64,000 nt of DNA, taken from assembly GCA_963575745.1 (NCBI GenBank), contig CAUYUJ010022059.1:1266331-1330330 (forward strand). Direction: 5' to 3'. The position numbers and the translations under genes are program-made. The stretch is from Prorocentrum cordatum. Lineage: Eukaryota > Sar > Dinophyceae > Prorocentrales > Prorocentraceae. Below are positions 49,640 to 62,710 of this stretch, one piece after another (the stretch's first letter is position 1; every line of letters begins with the position of its first letter). The notes under the pieces are model-generated. The model saw only the letters and a program-made list of their open reading frames with translations. It made no database searches and had not been told where the DNA came from.

Positions 49640-50690
49640 CCGATGACCTTCAAGATGGCCTCAAGAGGCCTTCCAGGACTCCCAAGAGGGCCCCAAGAGA
49701 GCCCCAAGAGTGCCCCAAGAGGGCTCCAAGAGGGCCCCAGAGGCCCTCAATACGCCCAAGATGGCCTCCAAGAAAGCTAAGATGGCCCCAAGATGCCTCC
49801 AAGACGGCCCAAGATGCACCCAAGATGGCCTGAGATGGCCTCCAGATGGCCTAAGACGGCCCAAGAAACCCCCAAGAGGTCTCCAAGACGGCCCAAGAGG
49901 CCTCCAAGAGGTCCTTCAGGAGGGCCCGAAGAGGCCAACATCAGTGGTGTCCCTAACGTGTTTGAACGATTGTGGCATTTGCTTCTTTTCGGCATTCCAA
50001 CAGCTCAAGGCGGCCCCAAAGATTGCCCACGAGGCCTCCAAGATGGCCCCATGACGGCCCAAGAAGCCCCCAAGACGGCCCCAAGAGGGCCCAAGAGGCC
50101 TCCCAGACGGCCAACATGGCCTCCAAGACGGCTAGGATGGCCCCAAGATGCCTCCAAGACGGCCCAAGATGCACCCAAGACGGCCTAAGAGGGCCTCAAG
50201 ATGGCGCAAGCCGGCCCAAGAGGCCCCCAAGAGGCCTCCAAGATGGCCCCCAAAGCGTCCAGGACTTCCAGGAGGACACACAGATTTTGTCAGTTGCTTC
50301 TTTTCGGCATTCCGACGGCTCAAGACGGCTCAAGAGGCCCCCAAGATCGCCCAAGAGGCCTCCAAGATGGCCCCTATGACGGCCCAAAAGACCTTCAAAA
50401 CAGCCCCAGGAGGGCCCCCAAACGGCCCAAGAGGCATCCAAGACGCCCACGATGTCCTCCAAGAACCACTGATATGCCCCAAGAGCGCCCCAAGACGACC
50501 TAGACGGGCCCCCAGGATGGCTTCTGACGGCGTCAGGCAAGCCGGGAACGCCCTAAGACGGTCAAAGAGGCCCCCAAGAAGCCCCCAAAGGCCTCCAAAA
50601 ACCTTCCACGAGGCCCCCACAAAGCTCCCAGGAGGCCCCAAGAGTGCCCCAAGAGGGGCCCAAGAGGCCTCCTCCTCCTCCTCCTCCTAT
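49640..50690 (+). repeat. composite CCAAGATGGCC-type repeat, block 4
   Basis: Three array segments separated by linkers at 49940-50005 and 50275-50325 (CTTCTTTTCGGCATTCCGAC). The last 150 bp is homologous to 35440-35590. It ends in a TCC tract at 50668. Confidence 0.88.
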
Positions 50691-51239
50691 TCCCCTCGCC
50701 CTCACGCGGCCCCCAGGGATGGCCCGAAGAGGCTTTCCAAGGCCACCCCCTTGCTCCCAGAGATCTCTCGGTTCATCCTGGTTGCTCGCTTTGTTTCCCT
50801 AGATGTGTCCCTTCGTCCCTTTTCCCGTCAGCTCTCGTGGGCAGGGCTTCTGAATGGGCTGGTGGGGATGCGCGAAGCGTGAAGAACTTGATCGTCAGGA
50901 TCACGAAATGGACGTCTCTGGCGAAACGCCCGTCCAGCCCTATCCACACGTCTGGGGGTGCGACAAGGGGGGAATTACTGGAAAAGAGAACGGATGGAGG
51001 AGGAGGAGGAGGAGGAAACACATTGGAGGGATCCGCCCCCCCCGGGCCTCGGGAAGAAGGCGGCCGCGCACACCTAGGCGCCGGGCGAAATTCAGGCGGG
51101 ACGCGGCGGGCCAACGCGCGCATTTGAGTTGCGCCGCACACTTAGAGCTTGTAGCGACAAGGGAAGCACGCAACGACGCCCCGCCGTCCCCACCGTTTCC
51201 ATGCTCATCCTCCCGTTCCTGCCATATCCTCCTTTTCCC
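50691..51239. other. no recognisable gene
   Basis: Contains a GGCTTTCCAA word shared with 35700, GGGCTGGTGGGGAT at 50858 and a short GGA run at 51000. Confidence 0.5.
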
Positions 51240-51484
51240 TCCTCGTTCTTCTCCTCCTTTGAATCCTCCTCCTCCTCCTCCTCCTCCTCGTCCTCTTCTT
51301 ACCCCTTTTTCAGCATCCTCCTCATTTTCCCCACAACAATCACGATATGTCCGGGCCAACATGTTCCACATACCGCATCCTCCCCCTCCTCTTCCTCCAC
51401 CTCCTCCTCCGCCTGCTCCTCCTCATCATCATCACCACCACCATCGTCGTCATTCTCATCACCACCACCACCACCGTCATCATC

Positions 51485-51536
<52 letters not shown>

Positions 51537-51622
51537 CCATCACCATCACCATCACCATCACCATCACCATCACCATCACCATCACCATCACCATCATGAT
51601 CATGATCATGATCATGATCATG

Positions 51623-51694
<72 letters not shown>

Positions 51695-51890
51695 GCCATC
51701 GCCATCATCAACAGCATCACGGTAGTCGTCGTCATCAACATCATCATCACGATCATCATCACCATCGCCACCGTCATCGGCATCAGCATCACCACCATCT
51801 TCATTATCAGCATCGCCATCATCATCAACATCCTCACCATCCTCATCATCATCATCATCAGCATCAGCATCAGCATCAGCATCCACTCGG
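51240..51890. repeat. (TCC)n and (CAT/ATCACC)n arrays
   Basis: Perfect CACCAT hexanucleotide run (51535-51595), ATGATC run (51596-51625) and long CAT runs. Poly-His, poly-Asp and poly-Met frames are artefacts. Confidence 0.97.
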
Positions 51891-52321
51891 CTCCTTTAGG
51901 CCTTAAGTGCTTGAAAGGGTGCTCCTGTCTCATTCGTAGGTGCTGCGGCACGCGGCGGAGTGCAACAACATCCGTCGCAATGCACTACGAAGTCAATGTT
52001 GGTGCTGTGCTGCACACCAGCGTTGTCGGTTCCCCGCCTGTACCCACGTACACGTTGATTGTTACTCGGCATCCACGCGGCCATAGACTATTATCCTGCA
52101 CATGATGCGGCGTTGTGGCACTGGGCGGTGCAGCAGTTCATGCTTCCGTTCACGTCCACCTACATTTTCCCCCTCGGGTTCCAGGTGTCCCTCGTGCGCT
52201 GGCGGCATCGGCGCCAGGCAGCCTATGGGCTCGGCCTGTCCATGTGCTGCTCAACTTGCCTTTCGGTTTGTATGTGGTGTTCGATTTCGGCCCCGCTCGT
52301 GGCGGCTCCTACTTGCAATGC

Positions 52322-52728
52322 TGGGCGGCCCATTTCAGGCGGCGGTTCCCACGGAAACGGTTCCCACGGCGGCGGCTCCCACGGCGGCGGCTCTCCAAGA
52401 CGGCGACTCCCACGGAGGTGGTTCCCACGACGGCGGCTCCCACGGTGGCCCCCGAAGCGGCGGCTCCCATGCAGGCGGCTCCCAAGGAAGCGGCTCCCAC
52501 GACAGCTCACGGCGGCGGTTCCCGCGGAGGCTGCTCCCACGGCGGCGTCTCCGTCGGCGGCGGCTCCCAAGGCGGCGGCTCACACGAGGGCGGCTGCTAC
52601 GGCGGCGGTTCCCGTGGAAGCGGTTCCCACGGTGGCGGATCCCACGGCGGTTCCCGCGGAGGTGGTCTCCATGGTGGCGGCCCCCACGGTTCCCACGGCG
52701 GCGGCTCCCACCATTGCGACTCTTGAGG
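52322..52728. repeat. 15-bp GC-rich minisatellite
   Basis: GGCGGCTCCCACGGC-type units with substitutions. Because 15 is a multiple of three, all plus frames stay open. Confidence 0.88.
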
Positions 52729-52899
52729 CGGGCCCTCCTAGCTTTGTGAGTTGCCCGCTTGGCTAATCCTTGGGAAATGATGCAATAATTCCCCATATCC
52801 AAAGAACGGGGTTCTTGTTATTCTCCGACCGCGCCGGACCACCCACCCATCCCTTCCTCCCTCTCTGCCCCTCCCCTCCTCCCTCTCTGCACTAGACAA

Positions 52900-52987
52900 T
52901 GATGATGCTTGTCATGATGATGACCATGGTACGGTGAGAGTCTGATGTGGGTATGATGGTGATGGTGGATGATGGATGAGTATGACA

Positions 52988-53026
<39 letters not shown>

Positions 53027-53045
53027 CTGATGCTGATGCTGATGA

Positions 53046-53079
<34 letters not shown>

Positions 53080-53111
53080 GATGGTGATGGCGATGGTGAT
53101 GGTGGTGATGG

Positions 53112-53153
<42 letters not shown>

Positions 53154-53165
53154 CGATGAGCAGAT
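52900..53165. repeat. (GAT)n array
   Basis: GAT repeats with GCT and GGT interruptions. Confidence 0.97.
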
Positions 53166-53168
53166 GAT

Positions 53169-53560
53169 GAGGATGTCTCGAGCGGCTTGCTGGTTTTAAT
53201 ACTCCTAAGGGGGGGCCGCCAGGGGTATTGCACGGCCTCCGTTCGCGCCCAAATGGTGGTGATGTCTCAAGCGGTTTGCCTGTTTTGGTCCCCAACATCC
53301 TCCGTTTTCGGAGCAGATTCTGAGGATGTCTCGTGCGAGGCGCCTCCTATGGGGGGGCCGCCAGGGGTATTGCACGGCCTCCGTTCGCGCCCAAATGGCG
53401 GGGCTGTCTCAGGCGGTTTGCCTGTTTTGGTCCCCAACATCCTCCACTTTCGGAGCAGATTTGGAGGATGTCTCGAGCGATGCGCTCATTTTCGCCCCCC
53501 AAAGTGGGCCAGATTTGGAGGATGTCTCGATCGGTTTGCCTGTTTTGGTGGCCAGACTCG
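53169..53560. repeat. 142-bp tandem repeat, about 2.7 copies
   Basis: GGGGGGCCGCCAGGGGTATT recurs at 53211 and 53353. Each unit also has GAGGATGTCTCGAGCG and CGGTTTGCCTGTTTTGG. The third unit is partial and diverged. Confidence 0.92.
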
Positions 53561-53574
53561 TGGGCACATATTCT

Positions 53575-54260
53575 CCCCAGGATGCCACAGGAGGCTCCAG
53601 CAGGCTTCAGGAGGCCCCAGGAGGCCACATGAGGTCCAAGGAGGCATCAGAAGGCCACAGGAAGATTCAAGAGGCCACAGGATGTCCCAAGAGGCTCCAG
53701 GAGGCCCCAGGAAGCTAGGCCTCAGGACGCCACAGGAGGCCCCAGGAGGCCACAGGAAGCGCCAGGAGGCCCAGGCAGCAGGAGGCCCCGAGAGGCCCCA
53801 GGAGCAGGAGGCCTCAGAAGGCAACCGGAGTGGCTCCAATCCCATGTGTTTTACGCATGATCCTATAGATTGGGCCTCACCTGGAGCACGAATCCTTGAT
53901 GTTATACGTTTGTTTCTACATAGTGTCCTTCTCCTATGTATACAATCCTAGATGTTTTACGTCTGTTCCTAAAGATTGGGCCTCCCCTGGGACACGAGTC
54001 CTTGAAATTTTACGTGTGCTCCTATAGACTGCCCTTCTCCTGTGCCTCCAATCCGCAATGCTTTATGTAAGTCTGTTCCTATAGATCGGACTTCTCCTGG
54101 GGCACGAATCCCCCCTAGGTCCCAGGATGCTCCAGGAGGCTCCAGGAGGCTACGCGAGACTCCAGGAGGCCTCAGGAGGCCACTCGAAGCCCCAAGGGGC
54201 CCCAGGAGACCCCAAGAAGGCCCAGGAGGTTTCTGGAGGCCCCAGGAGGCCCCAGGCTCA
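53575..54260. repeat. CAGGAGGCCCC array plus 55-65 bp repeats
   Basis: 53575-53830 and 54115-54260 are CAGGAGGCC(A/C)C-type arrays. Between them, 53845-54110 holds about five diverged copies of a unit with CCTATAGATTGGGCCTC, CTGG..CACGA and TTTTACG. Confidence 0.8.
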
Positions 54261-54949
54261 TGTGCAGAGACGCGCTCGTACTACCGAGACTCATTCACGC
54301 TCCAATCCGTTCGAAATTAGATTCATGACCAGACCGTCACAACTCAAGCCTTTTATATTCGAAAACTCTTGCGCCTAGACTCTCACGGCGGACAGGTCAA
54401 CGCGAATAGATGCAAATATGGGGAGCTCCACGCAGTGAACAATTATTTAATCGCTTCGCTCATTCCGCCGGCCCATGATGAGGCACCGCGGTCGATTGGG
54501 CGAGAGGTCGTCGGCAGTGCGGAGCTGCAGGGGTCGGCGCATGTTTTTTCTGAGGCGTTGCGTTCGGGATGGTGGTGTTGAAGCTGCCCCCGCGAAACAG
54601 CTTCGTGTCGACCTTCTGAGGAGGTGTCGGGGGAATCGTTGTTTCCACGGGGCTTCTAGGTTGTGCCGCTCTGGGGTGTCCCTGACGCCTTTGTGGGGGC
54701 TCGTTGCTCGTGGACGCTCATGCGGGGGCCATGAACACAGTGTAACTGTTGCGACAGGTATGCCCCTCGACGTGAGAGGGAAAAGAGAGAAAGAGACAGA
54801 GAGTGGCGGCTCTTGGGGCCTCTTGGGGGCCTCTTGGGGCGTCCTGGATGCCTCTTGGAGCGGAAAGCTCGGATTTTCGGTTCGTGGTCTCCATCTTGGG
54901 CTCCTCTTGGGGCCCTCTTGGGCCGTCTTGGGCGCCTTTTAGGCTGTCT
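54261..54949. other. no recognisable gene
   Basis: 54800-54950 is a short reverse-orientation stretch of the CCAAGAGGCC array (CCTCTTGGGGCC). Confidence 0.5.
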
Positions 54950-56316
54950 TGGGGCGGTTCAGCGGAGGTACGTCATACGCAGATCACCACTATAGCGCGC
55001 GGTGCCCTGGGGGGCTGCGATCCGCGAAACTGTCGGCAATGTCGTGGGCTCCTGGAGGGCCCAGCGGAGGTACGTCATACGCGGATCACCACTAGAGCTC
55101 GTGGTGCCCTGGGGGGCTGCGATCTGCGAAACTGTCGGCACTTTCGTGGGCTTCTGGAGGCCCAGCGGGGGTACGTCATACGCAGATCACCACTAGAGCT
55201 CGCGGTGCCCTGGGGGGCTGCGATCTGCGAAACTGTCGGCACGTTCGTGGGCTCCAGGGAGGCCCACTGGAGGTACGTCATACGCAGATCACCACTATAG
55301 CTCGCGGTGCCCTGGGATGGTGCGATCCGCGAAACTATCGGCAATTTCGTGGGCTCCTGGGAGGCCCAGCGGAAGTACGTCATACGCAGATCACCACTAG
55401 AGCTCGCGGTGCCCTGGGGGGCTGCGATCTGCGAAACTGTCGGCACTTTCGTGGGCTCCTGGGAGGCCCAGCGGAAGTACGTCATACGCAGATCACCACT
55501 ATAACTCGCGGTGCCCTGGGGGGCTGCGATCTGCGACACTGCCGGCACTTTCGTGGGCTCCAGGGAGGCCCAGCAAGGGCACGTCATACGCAGATCACCA
55601 CTATAACTCGCGGTGCCCTGGGGGGGCTGCGATCTGCGACACTGCCGGCACTTTCGTGGGCTCCAGGGAGGCCCAGCGGAAGTACGTCATACGCAGACCA
55701 CCACTATAGATCGGCGGTGCCCTGGGGGGGCTGCGATCTGCGAAAATATCGGCACTTTCGTGGGCTCCTGGGAGGCCCAGCGGAGGTACGTCATACGCAG
55801 ATCACCACTATAGCTCGCGGTGCCCTGGGGGGCTGCGATCTGTGACACTGTCAACACTTTCGTGGGCTCCAGGGAGGCCCAGCAAGGGCACGTCATACGC
55901 AGATCACCACTGTAGCCCGCGGTGCCCTGGTGGCTGCGATCTGCGACACTGCTGGCACTTTCGTGGGCTCCAGGGAGGCCCAGCGGAGGTACGTCATACG
56001 CGGATCACCACTAGAGCTCGCGGTGCCCTGGGGGGCTGCGATCTGCGAAACTGTCGGCACTTTCGTGGGCTTCTGGGAGGCCCAGCGGGGGCACGTCATA
56101 CGCAGATCACCACTAGAGCTCGCGGTGCCCTGGGGGGCTGCGATCCGCGAAACTGTCGGCACTTTCGTGGGCTCCTGGGAGGCCCAGCGGGGGTACGTCA
56201 TACGCAGATCACCACTATAACTCGCGGTGCCCTGGGGGGCTGCGATCTGCGAAACTGTCGGCACTTTCGTGGGCTCCTGGGAGGCCCAGCGGAGGTACGT
56301 CATACGCGGACCACCA
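54950..56316. repeat. 102-bp satellite, about 13 copies
   Basis: Units contain GTACGTCATACGCAGATCAC + CACTATAGCTCGCGGTGCCC, TGCGATCTGCGAAACTGTCG and CACTTTCGTGGGCTCC. GTACGTC starts at 54968, 55070, 55171, 55273, 55375 and so on. 102 bp equals 34 codons, so long periodic frames exist on both strands. Confidence 0.97.
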
Positions 56317-57040
56317 CAAATGCTCCTTGTGTGACTGTTTTGTATGTTCGCCGCTGCTCTTCTTGCTGCGCTCTTCTGAAATCACTTCTGGGTGTTCTTC
56401 TTGCGCACTGCGAGTCATTCAGAATGCCGAAACATGCTCGCGGTGTTTTATTGTCTATTTCAAAATATGCTCCAATGAACACAAGAGTCAGTACGCAGAT
56501 GAATAAACGAGATTCGAACGCTTGCATATCTCATCCTCAATATCATTCGTGTTGTGGGGCGTCGGAGCGTTATCTGCTCAGTTAGCGATTACACCATCGC
56601 CTACCCAGCGGTGCAGCCGCGCCGTGGCCCAAGCGGCGCAATGTCCCAATGCCGAACGGCCCTAACCAAATTCTGTAATCTGCACATACACACGCGCTGG
56701 CTGCCGGCACAGCCACCCGATGACCGTGCAACGAGATACCTGACCGCCTCGGCGGTCAAGTGATTTCACCGGTTTCGAAACACGAATTCTGAGTAGTCGA
56801 GGCTCAATGGGTCTAGGCCCACATTGGCAGCATTGCAGCTTCAGTGGCCCAGCGGTCAGCGCCCCAATCTCGCAAAAGCTCGCCAACACTTTCAAAAAGG
56901 TAGATTTGACGAATCATCGTCGATCATCCTCCTGCCCCGCTACCACGCTCACGCAACCAGTGGCCAGTGATTAGTTGCGTGATGCCAAGGCCGATAACAG
57001 AGGCATGACGTGAGGCAGAAAACGGCAACGACAAATTGTA
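56317..57040. other. no recognisable gene
   Basis: Relatively AT-rich for the window. No ORF or RNA gene was recognised. Confidence 0.5.
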
Positions 57041-57330
57041 AATTCATACGGAGGAGGAAGCGGAGGAAGAGGAGGAAGGAGAAAGGAGGAAGGAGGAGAA
57101 AGGAGGTTCAGGAGAGGGAGGCGAAAGAGGAAGTGGACCGACGAGAAGGACTGAAAGGAACACGGAGGGGAAGGATAATGATGAGGAGGCGGCGAGGTCG
57201 GTGAGGGGGAGAAGGAAGAGAGATGCGGGACGAAGAAGGCGGTGGGTGAAGGACGGGGGGACATAGGGGAAGGGGCGGAGGGAGGGAGGAGGAGGAGGCG
57301 GAGGGGGGGCGGGGAGGAGGATGAGGAGTG
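57041..57330. repeat. GGA-rich purine tract
   Basis: Degenerate GGAGGA/GAAGG sequence. Confidence 0.85.
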
Positions 57331-60055
57331 AACGGGCGAGGCCTGTTGGACCGGGCGTGCTCCCCCTTGTCCCCCCTTCCTTCCTTGCCCTCCTCCCCCC
57401 TTGCCCTCCTCCCTCCTACATCCTCGGGAGGCCTGTCTGGTTTCTTAACCGATCGCGCCGCCGAGGATCCACTTCTTAACCAATAGCGTCGCCGAGGATA
57501 CATTCGATCTCTTCGTCCACATCGCATTCGGGTGACAGGTGCCCATTCTCCAATAGGGGCCCGCTCCAACCCATGATGTAATACCAGCCTGTGTGGCGGC
57601 CATCCCGGGCCAATGAATTCAGCCAGAAATAATTGAGATTCCCCCTCGGAACTACAACAGAGGCGACCGTTGCGCTCAGGAGATCACGCCAGCCCTGGAT
57701 GGGGCGAGGGAGCGGGACCAGGAGACAGGAGGAGGGGAAAGGGAGGAGGAGGAGCAGGAGGGGGACGTAGGAGGAGGACAAAGGGGCGGTGCCTCACCCA
57801 CGATTCGGCGTACGAGTTTGTCCACACAAAGCTAATGGAGGCGCTTGCTGCAACTCCTGACGCATCGGATTCCACACGCTATGTCCTGTCAGGGATTGCA
57901 CCTGATATTGCATTGTACATTGTAGAATAATGTGTTCATATCTCGACGTAATTTCTCACCAGCGCCCTGGGACCCTGTCAAACCTCACCGCTGACCCTCA
58001 AAATCTCACCCAGGCCACCTTTGCGAAACTCGGCGTTCTCAACGGCAGCAGCGGGGCGGCGAACGTGTCGTAGGGGCGCCGATCCAGACTCTCATCCCAC
58101 AATATCGCGGCGGCCCGCTCGTTGCTCAAAATCTGCTCTCGACCCTGCTTGAGCACTCCTCCTCATCCACCTCTTCCTCCCTCCTCCTCCACCTCCCCCT
58201 CCTCGTCCCGTCATCCTCCACCACCCGCCCAACCTTTTCCACGTCCACATTCCACCCCCTTCACTCTCATGCGTTTGTTGGCCTAACTCCTAACTCGCCG
58301 CAACTCGCCTTCTCTGCGAGGCCTGCCAGCTCGTTGCAGCACGAAGCGGGATCCCGAAGGAAGGTCGGCGGCAGTCATGCAACATACCTAAGGCTTCGGC
58401 CAGATGTAAGACGACGAAGGCGCTTAGGCCCCGGACGGCCCACAGGAGCCCGGGAGCTGGGAGACCCAAGCTGGTCCAAGAAGGGAGCCACGGACCAACG
58501 ACAACGATGTTTCGAAGACGGCCCAGGATGACACCATACAGCATACATCACGCACGTATATCCGCACAGCCCCCCCCACGTAGGCCATGGCCCAGGGCCT
58601 CCCCAAGGTCCGCCTTCAGCGTCACAGTCTGTGCAAGGCGGAAGTTTTTGTCGCTTGTGGATGTCGGGCGGAGGGAAGGTGGGCGGGTGGCGTCGTGCAT
58701 GATATACGGAGGCTACGCTTAGCCCGGTGTTGCCTCTCACGTCTCAGTGTCCAGACCGCCCTCCGACCAAGGACCTACGACAGCAGATATCGAGGCTTGC
58801 GAAGGGGAGTGTCCCCAGTTGGGCTCGGCAATACAAAGGGTGGACGGCCACATGCCATCGTTCGCCCTCGCCCTCTGATCTTGTGTCCTTCATTCATGCG
58901 TCGTGAAAGGGGGTCCAGATTTCTACGGGGGCGGAGGCAAACAAATTTGTTGATGGCCTGTGGGAGGAGATGAGGTGTAGTAGAATGGTCAGCGGCTCTG
59001 TGGGAACACGTCGGGAAGGCCCGCACGTCGGCGCAGGGGTTTGCAATTCCAACGAGTTCCTGGAACTAGACCGCAGAAGTCGTGCCACCCAGACTTCTGT
59101 TGAGCTCGCAAGGCACGTCGAACGCACGCATCGTTGTAGTAGGGGCCATGGTCAGTGCCGCGCACAAGTGCGCAACGCCGGAGGACTGCAGACATGGCTT
59201 CGCCAGCCGAGAGGCTCGAGACGAGCAAGACATGCAACGTCTGACTCGACAATGCACTCGCGAAACTCACGGCGCTGACGCTTCCGCCTCCATAGGATGC
59301 GTGCCCCCCCTCGACTAACAACGCACGTTGCCATGCAATTCCCTTGACATCTCGAAGGTACTGGGCCAGGAAGCTCAACTTTCAACACGACTATGAGGGC
59401 GTGCTGAAACGCAGGCGTCATGCACTCCTCACAGTCCTTCAACTTCTACTCCTGGCACGTAGCTGGCTGCCCAAGCGTGTGTTCCAAAGGACGCACGACG
59501 GAAATTCGCTGGTAAGATGGCGCCGTGAGGCTCTGCAGAGTGCAGCTGTTTTTCTTTTTCTGTAAAGCCAGGTTGGCATCCTGCTGGATGTGCTAAACAA
59601 TCCAACGCACTTCGGCCCGCAGAGGTCGCTGGTGGCGCCGAAGCCTCCTCGAAGCTCGCGGACGCCACAGCGAGGCCGTCAGCACGTGATGCCGACGCGG
59701 CGCGGGGACCCACGCCCCGAAGAACCAGAAAGATGGCAGAGGAACTACGAGGCCTCCTCGCCAGGCCATTGGGCAGCGCCTGGGAAAGCAATGAGCAGAC
59801 CCCTAGCGCCGAGACTGGTGTGAGGGAAGGGGAGGCCTCGGGGGAGAAGGAGGACGAGAGAGGATGACAGATGCCAAGGCGAAGGGACTGACTACGCAGG
59901 ATGAAAGAGGAAAATAAATGAGTCTGCATGATGCAATCCCAGGATGGGTCCTTCCCGTGGTGGCAGCCCAATATTGGGCTGCAGCTCGCAGCCTACCTGA
60001 TCGAATCGCCCTCCTTGGGAAATGGCACAATACATCTGCATGACATTGAGGGCTG
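57331..60055. other. no assigned gene
   Basis: 58140-58260 is pyrimidine-rich. A minus frame near 57480-57670 (LNYFWLNSLARDG, ECDVDEEIECILGDAIG) has gene-like composition but no recognised family. Confidence 0.35.
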
Positions 60056-60190
60056 GACCCACACCCACACACACACGCATGCGCGCAGGTTCGTATTTAC
60101 ACATACATGTACGGTATATGTACGTATATATATATGTATGTATATACATATATACATATGTATATATGTACGTACACATATCTGTGCGTA
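60056..60190. repeat. (CA)n and (TATACA)n microsatellite
   Basis: ACACAC run followed by TA/TGTATATA repeats. Confidence 0.95.
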
Positions 60191-60829
60191 TGAGGCCGAC
60201 TGAGGCGAATTGTACTTGAAACTGCAGCGCTGGCAGCAATGGAAGAGGAGGGAAGAGAGAAGGGAAGAGAGGTAAAGGGAGGAGGAATCGTGAGAAAGAG
60301 GAAGAACATCTCAACAAAAGCACGAGGCAACATATATTGACGATATGCGCAAGTACGGCGACGCCGCGAGGGATGTAAGGCAGGGGATGGAGGAAATGGG
60401 AAGGTGCGCAATGTAGACAAATACGAACTCGTCGACTCAACTTAACATGAGGGGTATGCCGTCAACAAGAGGATGCCATACAAAGAAACTCATGAACCAG
60501 CGCAACGAACAGACGGCTGAACATTGAAAGCCTCCTTCAGGGAGCTCTCGTCTGGTATCTCCCAGATGTCGCCGAACTCAGGGTCGAAACACCCTGTGTA
60601 AGCAGATGCATCCATAAATGCAAGGATACATCTACTGTAGCACGTCGCTGCGTCCAGCGAGGCAAATCCGCCGACCCCCGCTTGCCAGAGGTGAAAGGCG
60701 TGTGAGACTTTTGACTGTCCACCTCCCCCTTTTCCCCTTCCCCAGGGTCCCAAATCCCATTAGAGGGTAGGGGGCGGGTCTGAGGCTCCCCAACGCCCCT
60801 CTGAGGCCACCGGAGCCTCCAAAGAGCTC
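60191..60829. other. no assigned gene
   Basis: A minus frame (about 60490-60700; AATCYSRCILAFMDASAY, DPEFGDIWEIPDE) looks exon-like. Its family was not recognised. Confidence 0.3.
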
Positions 60830-61560
60830 CCAGACAGCCCAAGAGGGTCCACACAGAGCGCCAAGACAGTCCGAGGGAGCGTCGAGACGGCCCAGGGTAG
60901 CCCCACGACGGTCCAAGATGGCTTCGAGACGGCCCACGAGGCCCCGAAGACGGCCGAAAAGTGCTTCCAGAGAACCGCCGAGAGAGGCCCTATAATCGGC
61001 GGTGGACAAACCTCCCTTTAGTGAACCTCCTCTTAGTGACAACGGCCTGGGACCGAAACCGGCGGACCTGGACCCGCAAAAATGACGGCCGCGACGCCCT
61101 CTCGCGAACCGAAAACGGCCAATTCCTTAATCGACGTGTCAGGGTAGGAGGTCTTTCCACCTCCGATATAAGCAAGGGTTGCCTCATTCCTCATGGAAGA
61201 ACTTTTCTTAGAGTGCTCGCCTTTTTCGTGTTGGCAACGTCCAAGACGGCCCAAAGGGCCCCCAAAACCGTCCCAAGACGGGCCATGAGGCCCCCGAAAG
61301 CACCCAAAGACGGCTCGGGGCCCCGAAGACGGCCGAAGAGAGGCCCTCTTGGGCCCCAAGAGGGGCCCAAGAGGGGGAATACGAACTGTCAATTCGAGCC
61401 TTCCTCCTCAAGATGACCCCAAGCACCCTAGAGGCCCCCGAGGCGCCCCCAAGAGGCGCCAAGAGGCCTCCAAGAGCCCCAAACGGGCCCCCAAGGAGCC
61501 CCCAAGAAACTAAACAAAGACCCGCAGGTGCCACAATGAGCCCTCCAAGATGCCCCTGAG
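60830..61560 (+). repeat. composite CCAAGATGGCC-type repeat, block 5
   Basis: Arrays at 60830-60960 and 61240-61560 of CAAGACGGCCC / CCCAAGAGGGCC words, separated by a linker of about 270 bp unlike those of the other blocks. Confidence 0.75.
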
Positions 61561-62594
61561 AATCATCCAAAGAGCCCCTCATATGCATCCACGCGCCTCT
61601 TGACCCACTTCATTCCTTCCACGAACGCTGCAAACTCTCACTGCATCTCCACACTCCGTGGACGCCCCCCAGTGGCCGTCACGAGACCCCGACAACACTC
61701 CGAAGCTGTTCCCAGAACGCTTTACGATTGCCTCCCATAACCTTCCCTGGGCCTTGCCAACAGACTCCCGCACGCATAGACGCGGAGATCGCCTACCCAC
61801 ATTTCCAAGGGTAAGACCGCGCGCGACATGCTCGGCCCCAACCTTCCCCATTGATCTCTACTTTCCCAGAGCCCCGAATCCTGCTCGAGAAACGGGCAAC
61901 GAACATGACATCGTGTCTTCCAAGCCAACACAACCTTCCGACGTAGACCGCCCGGCTCCGAAGGACCCAAGAGAGCCGGAAATCCAAATGCTCCGAATGA
62001 CTTCCGCGATCGTGCATTCATCTTGTCTTTTCTGGAGGTCGGCCGACTGGCGCAAGCCACTTGAATACCCAGAGAAGCTCAGAGAACAAGTGAACATTGT
62101 GTTGGCGACCTTTCGAACCAAACAGCCGCCTGCAACATGCACAGGGCAGGCCAGCAGCTGGACAAGCATGACCACCTCATCCGAAACTCCCTTAGCCCCG
62201 AATCTGGAACAGCACAAGCGCGCATGGACACGCGCACACACATTCACACACACACACACTCGCACGCCCCTCGCTCTGCGTCGGGACGGTGCAGCAGCGC
62301 CAAGGCCGGGAGCAGAGAAGGCAGGAGCGAGCAGCGGTGGCAGACGGAAGACAAATGGAGAGCGAAAGCGCGACACAAGACGGGTGACCGCGCGGGCGCC
62401 GCGCGGGACGGGGCGGCGGCACTGATTACATCGGAAGGCAGAAGCGATGATCCCGCGCCAATCGCACTGCAGCGGCGGATGGAGGGGGCGGCACTGACAC
62501 CCGCCACAGCCCCTCGAGCAGAGTGGGGAGGAATGGCGCAAACTACCCTCGGCGGCAAACCCAAGGAGAAAGATAGAGGGGACTGATCTTCTCT
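61561..62594. other. no recognisable gene
   Basis: Includes a (CA)n run at 62242-62262. Open frames are anonymous. Confidence 0.5.
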
Positions 62595-62710
62595 AAAGCG
62601 GCCTCGCTTCTCAGAAGCTCTCCGGCCTTCTGAGGAGCCGTCTCTGTCTTCGGAGAAGGCTAGAGAGCTTCCGAGAAACCGCGCCACCATCTGAGAAGCC
62701 CTGGCCCCTC
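62595..62710. repeat. TTCTCAGAAG hairpin-rich dispersed repeat, copy 2
   Basis: Homologous to 31147-31270: CTTCTCAGAAGC, CCTTCTGAGGAGCCGT and CTGTCTTCGGAGAAGGCT, in the same order. Confidence 0.8.

Noticed and set aside
52059-52766. Gly/His- or Ala/Pro-rich protein
   Set aside because: All three plus frames are open through a 15-bp minisatellite, so the frame carries no evidence of coding.
54959-56303. Proteins encoded by the 102-bp satellite
   Set aside because: Open frames exist in both strands only because the unit is 34 codons long. There is no start context or non-repetitive flank.
56580-56770. Possible tRNA or small RNA gene in the AT-richer stretch
   Set aside because: No cloverleaf or internal promoter boxes could be traced by eye. 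A tRNA-finding program would be needed to exclude one anywhere in the window.
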